Source: Blastomyces gilchristii SLH14081 (Eukaryota > Ascomycota > Eurotiomycetes > Onygenales > Ajellomycetaceae). Taken from it: 64,000 nucleotides of DNA. The position numbers and the translations under genes were made by a program. The notes under the pieces are model-generated. The model did no database searches, was not told the DNA's origin, and saw nothing but the letters and a program-made list of their open reading frames with translations. Position 1 is the first letter of the stretch. Each line of letters starts with the position of its first letter. Location of the stretch: the NCBI RefSeq assembly GCF_000003855.2, contig NW_003101680.1, positions 3,539,753 through 3,603,752 on the forward strand. Reading direction: 5' to 3'. Below, in pieces: positions 57,396 to 64,000 of this stretch.

Positions 57396-58626
57396 ATGAC
57401 AATTGTTGTACGTTCCTTGCTCGCATCATGAGGTATTTATACTTAATTCAATACACAGGCTGTCGGACAACTATGCTCGACGGGGAACCTGGCGCACAAC
57501 CTCTCCCGATGTCAAATCCTGGTTAAAAAGGCAGTCAATGCTAGCGCAAAGGTGATTCTGAATATACCGCCGCCTGAGCGCGGAGGCTTGCTTTCCCTAG
57601 CACAGCGCAGCAGATATTCCACCTCACATCTCCTACCACGGTTTCTAGAAATTCTAATGAACTCAGTTCTGATTGAATATAATACAAGTACATATATATA
57701 TATATATGTATATAGGCACTATTCCTCCCCGAAGCATCAGACTACATAGCCTCATCGCCTGCCGAAACAGTGTTGCTCGCACAATCCGTACACCAGAGCC
57801 CTTTCGTTCTCGGCCTACAGAAGGAAGCTCGAGAATCGAAGGTGTCAATTAACGTAGGTATCCACGAGCCAGCCCAGGGGGGTGAGAAGGTGAAGAATAC
57901 ATTGATATGGATTGATGAAACGGGAGAGATCACACAAAGGTATCAGAAAATACATCTGTTTGATGTTGATATCATGGATGGCCCTGTGTTGAAGGAGAGC
58001 AGGTATGTACACACTGTCCGACTAAATAGTTTTGATATGCATACATTTTGAAGAATACTATACTTATGTCTTCCTCTGAATAGGAGCGTCGAGAAAGGGA
58101 TGGAAATACTACCTCCTTTCAATACCCCAGTTGGCAGAGTTGGCCTAAGCATTTGCTTTGATGTATGTCGACCATGCTCAATATGACCTCTTCTCTTTCT
58201 TTTTCACGCTTGGCCACACCAAAAACCCACTTAGTCTTCCGCTACTTACTACAATAAACACAGCTCCGCTTCCCAGAAATCAGTCTATCACTCAGAAGGC
58301 AGAACGCACAGATAATAACCTACCCATCCGCATTCACAGTGCCAACCGGCCAGGCACACTGGGAGACTCTACTGCGGGCACGAGCCATCGAGACACAGGC
58401 ATATGTCATTGCAGCAGCGCAAGCCGGTGCCCACAACCACAAGAGAATCAGCTATGGACATTCAATGATAGTAAATCCGTGGGGTGAGGTAGTTGCTAAA
58501 CTTGGGGGAGGGAGCCTATCGCAAGAGCCGGAAATTGCCGTCGCTGATATTGATTTGGAACTTTTGGAGAAGGTGAGGAGGGAGATGCCTTTGCTGAGGA
58601 GGATAGATGTATACCCCGAGATATAG
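57396..58626 (+). CDS. Carbon-nitrogen hydrolase, Nit (nitrilase superfamily) type
   Basis: Five exons (57396-57407, 57459-57551, 57716-58002, 58084-58162, 58264-58626) encode 277 residues. The first exon holds only four codons (MTIV). The catalytic triad is Glu41 (LFLPEASDY), Lys113 (QRYQKIHLFDVD) and Cys155 (GLSICFD followed by LRFPE after splicing). YGHSMIVNPWGEV is the conserved late block. Size and motifs match the Nit1/Nit2 branch, whose members hydrolyse deaminated glutathione or omega-amidated keto acids, rather than plant nitrilases. Intron 2 (164 bp) contains a (TA)n run near 57691-57708. The tiny first exon is inferred from the in-frame ATG just before a GTACGT donor. Confidence 0.92.
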
Positions 58627-59179
58627 GCTCTTCCTTATTACGCTGGTTGAACATTTTATGATGAACTAGACAGTATACCACTTGGTAGCTGGTTCCACTA
58701 AGAATTTGGATAAAGTTCCTCTTTTTGTCTAGTGCCAACAAACGGAGCTCGATGCAGATATGCTCTGGCTTGCATATATCCAGATAGATGTGTGTAGAGA
58801 TGTGATATTTTACATCAGCTTGGTGGTTCTAGTAAGCTGGATATGGACTGCGACCAAAACCCAAACTTTGATCTACAGCCTCCCATATCGACAATTGAAA
58901 CGGGATTTGGATTAAGCCTCCAAGAATAGGGAAAAGCAAATAGAAAACGAAAGGAAAAGAGACAAGGCGGCAATGCCCGAGACATGCATCGTAAAGAAAC
59001 TAACTCGAAAATGACAAAATAACAATTCCACTCCGTCTCACACTTTCCCCACAAAACGAATTCGGGTGAAATGTCCGATAGTTGATATAGTGAAGGGCAA
59101 CTCTATCTCTCTCTGCTTTTTCCCTCCCACGTTGAACTGAAGCTCTATATACATAGGGATTAGGGCGTAGACAATTCGG
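58627..59179. other. Intergenic, convergent 3' ends of Nit and ESSS genes
   Basis: 553 bp with no recognisable coding region. The open frame 58815-59054 (-) lacks a domain. Confidence 0.55.
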
Positions 59180-59673
59180 CTATTTCTTTTGGACAACGTC
59201 GGGGTCTTCAAGAATGCCTTCCTTCTCTAGTCGCCTTCGAGCTTCTTCGAGAGCCCACGTTTGTATCCTAACGAGTGATTAAACATGCACCGGTTAGCAT
59301 ACCGTATTGCAGCAACATAGAGTGGACATATCGCATATCGACACGACTTGTAAAGTGAAAAGTCGATGTATTTATGATAGCCGAAGGGAGGAATAGGGAG
59401 CAGAAACACATACGAAGTATCAGGCTTGAAAGAATACGCGATACCAGCGACAAGCAAACTACCGACGAATCCATATGTCCACAGGCCTTCCCATCCCTCC
59501 TTGACGTATTTGTGTCCGGGCTTCACTCCCCAAAGCCATCCGGTTGGCGGGTCATAGTGGTGGTCGCCATGAGCACCACGGAGCGAGCTCTGCGTCGAGA
59601 ACGGCTGGCGAGGCTGTGGCGATCGGAGGAGGCAGCGAGACCGTAGCGGGAGAGAAGGAGGACGGGCGGGCAT
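59180..59673 (-). CDS. NADH:ubiquinone oxidoreductase ESSS subunit (NDUFB11 homologue)
   Basis: Two exons (59673-59414, 59267-59180; 146-bp intron) give 115 residues. The Arg/Ser/Pro-rich N-terminus (MPARPPSLPLRSR) looks like a mitochondrial presequence. HYDPPTGWLWGVKPG is the family signature, one membrane helix spans about LWTYGFVGSLLVAGIAY, and the spliced C-terminus reads IQTWALEEARRRLEKEG. The subunit is an accessory part of the proton-pumping membrane arm of complex I. Unspliced reading would give a 148-residue product lacking the conserved tail, so the intron is well supported. Confidence 0.92.
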
Positions 59674-61398
59674 TATCGGGCTCTATAAGTTAGACGCGGC
59701 TAGGCCGAGAGGGAGGGGTCTCAATGAACCGATGTCGAGGAAATGGAGTGGAGTGTGGGCGACGACGATGTCGCCGCGAGAGAGATGGAAAGGAAAAGGG
59801 TCAAGTAGTGGCCTGCCTACTTTTCTCGTGAAAGAAGCGGTAGCCAAAACCTAATTGATTGACGTTGTGGTAGATATGTGTTGGTATTGAGAATGAGGAT
59901 GATGCCAGCCAGCGTCAGAAACGAAGCAGAAACGATGGGTGAGTCGGCAATGTTTTCTTCTTCGCGGATGTGATTGGTCATTTTAGCGCTCGGCAGTTGG
60001 AGCTAAGCGCGCTACAACATCAGATCTCCTTCACGATTGTATTAACTAGAATATTTCCTATATGAGTTATTTTCGTTGGTTGTTTTTTTCGTGGCAGCTG
60101 GCAAAAGCGTTATCTCTCTACCGAGCGCGGACGAGAACGGAAGCTCTCTACAAGCCCCTAGGCTAGCTTTCTCAAGGGTGCGGCCATCACAAGGAGTTTT
60201 CATACGCGGAATTTTGTCTGCTACGGTGGTGTACTATGACTGATTCCTGATGATGTTCGGAGGTGTTACCGTAGCACATGGGAAATTCGAACGTATATCA
60301 ACGCCCCTGCTTATCACAGGAGGTCACTGTTCACCTACTTTGCATAGGCACTGGTGTAAAATTCCGAGGCCAGAGTATCTTATTAATTATGAAGAAAAGG
60401 CCCACTAACCAGCTCTTCGCTACGTGGTGCGTTGGGGAAGCTTGTTATGTGAAGGGACGAATTTCTGGCAGAGTGAAAATGAAGAGAAGCATGTGAGAGG
60501 CAATTTTTACCCTCGAATATTTGACTTTTTCCATCCCATGGGCCGTGTGGATTCTGCAGTAAACATGTGAGAATTTAACAGAAAATCGTTTGAGGTTTGT
60601 CAGTTATTATTATTATTTATTATTAACTATTTATTAAATCACAGGCTTGAAGCTTGAGCAGCCACAAAAGCGCCCATTTCACAGATATTAATAGGCTTTT
60701 TATTAGAGTGTTCTGCCAGCCGCCGAACCCAAGGGCCCCCCAAGCAGCAGATCCATGGCAATCTCCGTGCCATGCCAGGCTAGATTGCTAGTTCTCAGAG
60801 CCGCAGCTCTGACGCAGCTCAGGTCCTTAGGCTGTATAATTTGGAAAGTCAATGCCGCCCCTTCAACCAAATGTTGAAAGGTGGAAAACGCAGATTCGCC
60901 CCCTCCACTTCACGAGGAGCGGAAACAGCGCTTCATGCGCAGAATGAATCTCCGGGGTCATGCCAACGCAAGCGGGCCTTTTCCGGGGCAATTTTCACCT
61001 ATTTTCAATCGCAGGTTTACTATTTGGCGGCGCATTGCCCCGGTGTGGCCTATGTGGTTTGGTTAGTTAGTTACATAATCCCTTCCGAGCGGCGATATTT
61101 CTTCCAGTTTATATTGACCTCGGCACTTCCTCTTCGGGCGAGCACTTGAGTGGTTCCGGCAGCGCAGGGACTGGACGCATTTATAGATACCATCGCTCCT
61201 CCCCCAGGATTGCGGGTGTGCTTCTCTTCCTCTGCCTCTTCTTCTTCATCCTCTCATCCTCTCATCCTCTCCCCGCATTGCTCTACACATCTCCCTCTCT
61301 GTCTCTCATTCACTATCTTTTTGCGCAAGTGGTTTACCGCCGCGGATTCCACCTCCCCCCCCCCCCCCCCCAAAAACAAATCCCACACGGCTTTGAAA
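59674..61398. promoter_or_regulatory. Intergenic 1.7 kb, upstream of acyl-CoA oxidase
   Basis: Two copies of the FarA/FarB fatty-acid response core are present: CCGAGG at 60364-60369 and CCTCGG at 61118-61123. An uninterrupted C-run (about 17 bases) at about 61356-61372 lies just before the acyl-CoA oxidase start, with pyrimidine-rich sequence from 61200, probably 5' UTR. Open frames at 60278-60496 and 60841-61149 have no domain. The minus-strand end is the promoter of the ESSS gene. Confidence 0.5.
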
Positions 61399-63717
61399 AT
61401 GCCACCCGTCCCTGAATGGGTAAAGGCTTTGAACCCTCCCGGTCCGCAGGGCTCGGAGCTTCTACAGCAGGAGCGAGACCGCTCCAATGTCTCCGTGAAT
61501 AAGCTGGCGGAATTGGTTCATACCAAAGAAGTGCTGGACCGACAGGATAAAATTCTAGCCGTCATGGAAAAGGAGAAAGTTTTTGATAAATCACAAATTC
61601 TTTCTATGGGCCGTGTAGAACGGATAAAAGCATCCCTTGGTAAGGCTAAGCGCATCCAACAATTAAGGGAACAGCACAATTGGACAGACGACGAATTCAT
61701 CATGGCCAATGACCTTCTGAGCGAGCCCACTCCTTACGGACTCCACGCAAGCATGTTCCTGGTACGAATCCCTCCTGTAAAATCGTCGCTGTGAGCCTAT
61801 CAAGCAATATCGCTAATTATATCTTAACTTGTATAGGTGACTCTCAGAAATCAAGCCACACCAGAGCAAAAAAAGCTGTTCCTGAGACCAGCGGAACGCT
61901 ATGAGATCATTGGCTGCTACGCTCAAACTGAGCTAGGCCATGGATCTAACGTCCAAGGTCTCGAGACCACAGCAACCTGGGACCCTACAGACAGAACCTT
62001 TGTTATGCATTCCCCGAGCTTAACAGCTTCCAAATGGTGGATTGGCTCTCTTGGCAAAACCGCGAATCATGCCGTTGTGATGGCTCAGCTTATTATTGAG
62101 GGCAAGAGCTACGGCCCTCATCCATTCATCGTACAAATCCGCGACCTGAAGACTCATGAGGCTCTTGAAGGAGTCTATGTTGGTGATATTGGACCTAAGT
62201 TCGGCTACAAGTATGGTTTTTTCATTTCTTCTAGCGCTTCATTCGCGGCATGGCTAACCATTTCACAGCACCATGGACAATGGATTCCTTCTTCTGAACC
62301 AAGTGAAAATTCCACATGTGAACATGTTGGCACGGTTCTCGCATGTTGACCCCATTACAAACAAGTACGTGCGTTCTGCCGCATCTACTTTGGTCTATGG
62401 TACAATGACCTGGGTTCGGTCTACAATTGTACTGCAATCGGGCAAGGTCCTAGCCCGAGGTGTAACGATTGCTACGAGATATTGCGCTATCCGAAGACAG
62501 TTCCAGGACCGTGATACAACGGATAAGTCTTCCGATGAGAACCAGGTTCTCAACTACAAGATGGTCCAAATCCGACTTCTTCCCCTACTTGCTGCTACCT
62601 TTGCTCTTCATTTTACTGGACGGCGAATGATGGAAATGTATGAGGAAAACCAGAGACAAATGGCCCGCGGTGGTTCAGCAAAGGCAGGAGCACTTCTCCT
62701 TGCCGATCTCCACGCCACCTCCTGTGGTCTCAAGGCCCTTGGGAGTTCCGTAGCAGCTGAGGGATTAGAGGTATGCCGACGCGCATGCGGTGGTCATGGC
62801 TATAGGTAAGATCCACCCGGTTTGTTAAATTAAGTTTTTGATGTGTTGCACGTATACCCACTCCCCAATAGTAGCTACAGCGGCATCGGTCCATGGTACG
62901 CCGATTATCTGCCAACTCCCACATGGGAGGGTGACAACTACATGTTGACGCAACAAGTAGCACGATATGTAAGTTCACCCTCTTTTGGAAATACTACAAC
63001 AATAAAAGAACCGGAATTTACTAACAGATTCCCGTTCAGCTGCTCAAATCTGCTAGAGCTGTCTATGCCAACAATGCCCCTGACAACGACACCAGCCGCA
63101 TTCTCAAGAATTATATTCGCCGCCGAGACATGGGAGCTGCGTTCGACATCCTTGACAATGATGCTGACATCGTAGACGCCTTCGCCTGGCGTACCGCTAA
63201 CCTCACTTTTGAGGCCCTGAAAAACCGTGACGTTGCCAAGCGCTCATGGAACAGCTTGCTCATCGATTTCTGGCGCCTCTCGACTGCCCACTCACAATAC
63301 CTCGTCGTGAAGAACTTCTACGAAAGTGTCTTTGCGCCCTCCACGGCCTCCGCCCTGGATCCTGAAACAACCGCAGTCCTCCACAAACTCTTCCGACTCC
63401 ATGCTCTGTACACCTTGGAGCGCGAGTCCGCCGACTTCTTCACCTCGGGTGCTGTGACCATCCGTCAAATCACCCTCGCCCGGACCAAGGCAGTTGTCAA
63501 ACTCCTTGACGAGATCAGGCCCCATGCGGTCCGGCTCGTTGACGCATGGAAGTTCCCGGACTGGCAGCTTGACAGCTCCTTGGGCCGCTATGATGGCAAA
63601 GTCTACGAGGATCTGTTCCACCGGGCCAGCCAAGAGAACCCTGTCAACAACTTCACGTTCGATCCATACCCATGGAATAACGCGGTGGTGAAGAATGAGA
63701 AACAAAGCAAACTCTAA
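61399..63717 (+). CDS. Peroxisomal acyl-CoA oxidase
   Basis: Five exons (61399-61761, 61837-62210, 62269-62805, 62872-62968, 63040-63717) give 682 residues, the family's usual length. [16 protein letters not shown] is the FAD/substrate block and FGYNTMDNGF (formed by splicing) the next. [11 protein letters not shown] followed by a [19 protein letters not shown] block marks the second FAD-binding region near the catalytic Glu. The C-terminus QSKL is a canonical PTS1. It catalyses the first, H2O2-forming step of peroxisomal beta-oxidation. All four introns are 58-75 bp and keep frame. Upstream CCTCGG/CCGAGG elements suggest fatty-acid induction. Confidence 0.96.
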
Positions 63718-64000
63718 AAATCCACTGCCTTTGGTGGTGTTTCTTCTCATTTCGTTTTATGTTTGATACATGAAATCTGTTTCTGTCATTATCATTGCGT
63801 CTTTTTCAGATCATGGGAGTAACACATTGATATATATATATATAATATATATATAAAGGAAGAGACAAAATGGTATACAAAAACATCCCAAAGAGTAGGT
63901 CCAAGAGAAGCCATCAATGACAGGCCAAAAATTACAGAGATGAAACATTACCAGATTAGCACCACTCACTCACGGCCCCTGGCCCCCCCTTACATCATCG
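63718..64000. other. 3' flank of acyl-CoA oxidase, window end
   Basis: An (AT)n microsatellite lies at about 63830-63856 in the probable 3' UTR or flank. No further gene starts before the window ends. Confidence 0.6.

Noticed and set aside
60841..61149. 102-codon open frame upstream of acyl-CoA oxidase
   Set aside because: No ATG at its start, no recognisable domain, and it lies in a probable promoter.

Overview
The window is a stretch of a filamentous ascomycete genome with two very different halves. Short spliceosomal introns (about 50-165 bp, GT...AG, CTAAC-like branch points), the gene set and the protein similarities point to Eurotiomycetes. Large AT-rich blocks packed with Gypsy elements and bearing transition-type (RIP-like) damage fit Onygenales, for example Ajellomycetaceae such as Blastomyces. 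The genus is inference only.

Positions 1 to about 31,330 are an AT-rich, CpG-poor block made almost wholly of nested, degenerate Ty3/Gypsy LTR retrotransposons. Element A is an old chromovirus that runs off the left edge. It is cut inside its RNase H domain by element B (1995-8717, two 357-bp LTRs, 5-bp duplication TTCAG). B is itself cut between integrase and chromodomain by a hAT-like MITE (7269-8148, 8-bp duplication CTTCTGAC). Element C1 (12687-29253, 4-bp duplication CTCA) is cut at the RNase H/integrase junction by its sister C2 (16633-24925, duplication ATAC). D (about 29555-31081, minus strand) is an incomplete relative of B with its own MITE copy. None of these elements keeps an open polyprotein frame.

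Positions 31.3-64.0 kb are ordinary gene-rich sequence. In order: alkaline ceramidase (+), alpha/beta hydrolase of the peroxisomal toxin-biosynthesis-protein type (-), DJ-1/Hsp31-like protein (-), zinc alcohol dehydrogenase (+), Rtt107/Brc1-type BRCT protein (+), ESCRT-II Vps25 (-), tRNA m7G46 methyltransferase Trm8 (+), a paxillin-like three-LIM protein (-), a monocarboxylate-type MFS transporter (+), exosome nuclease Dis3/Rrp44 (-), a Nit-family carbon-nitrogen hydrolase (+), complex I subunit ESSS/NDUFB11 (-) and a peroxisomal acyl-CoA oxidase (+). Exon structures were worked out by hand; every junction listed keeps the reading frame.

There is no biosynthetic cluster or operon. Several genes sit in divergent pairs with shared promoters (Hsp31/ADH, Vps25/Trm8, Dis3/Nit), and two of these promoters share the 11-mer CACGTGATGCC. 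The least ordinary material is in the transposon half: the exact nesting with target duplications, an LTR tandem repeat that varies in copy number, a MITE with a duplicated interior, a CpG-rich hairpin kept intact only in the two 5' LTRs of family C, and an apparent antisense reading frame inside family C.
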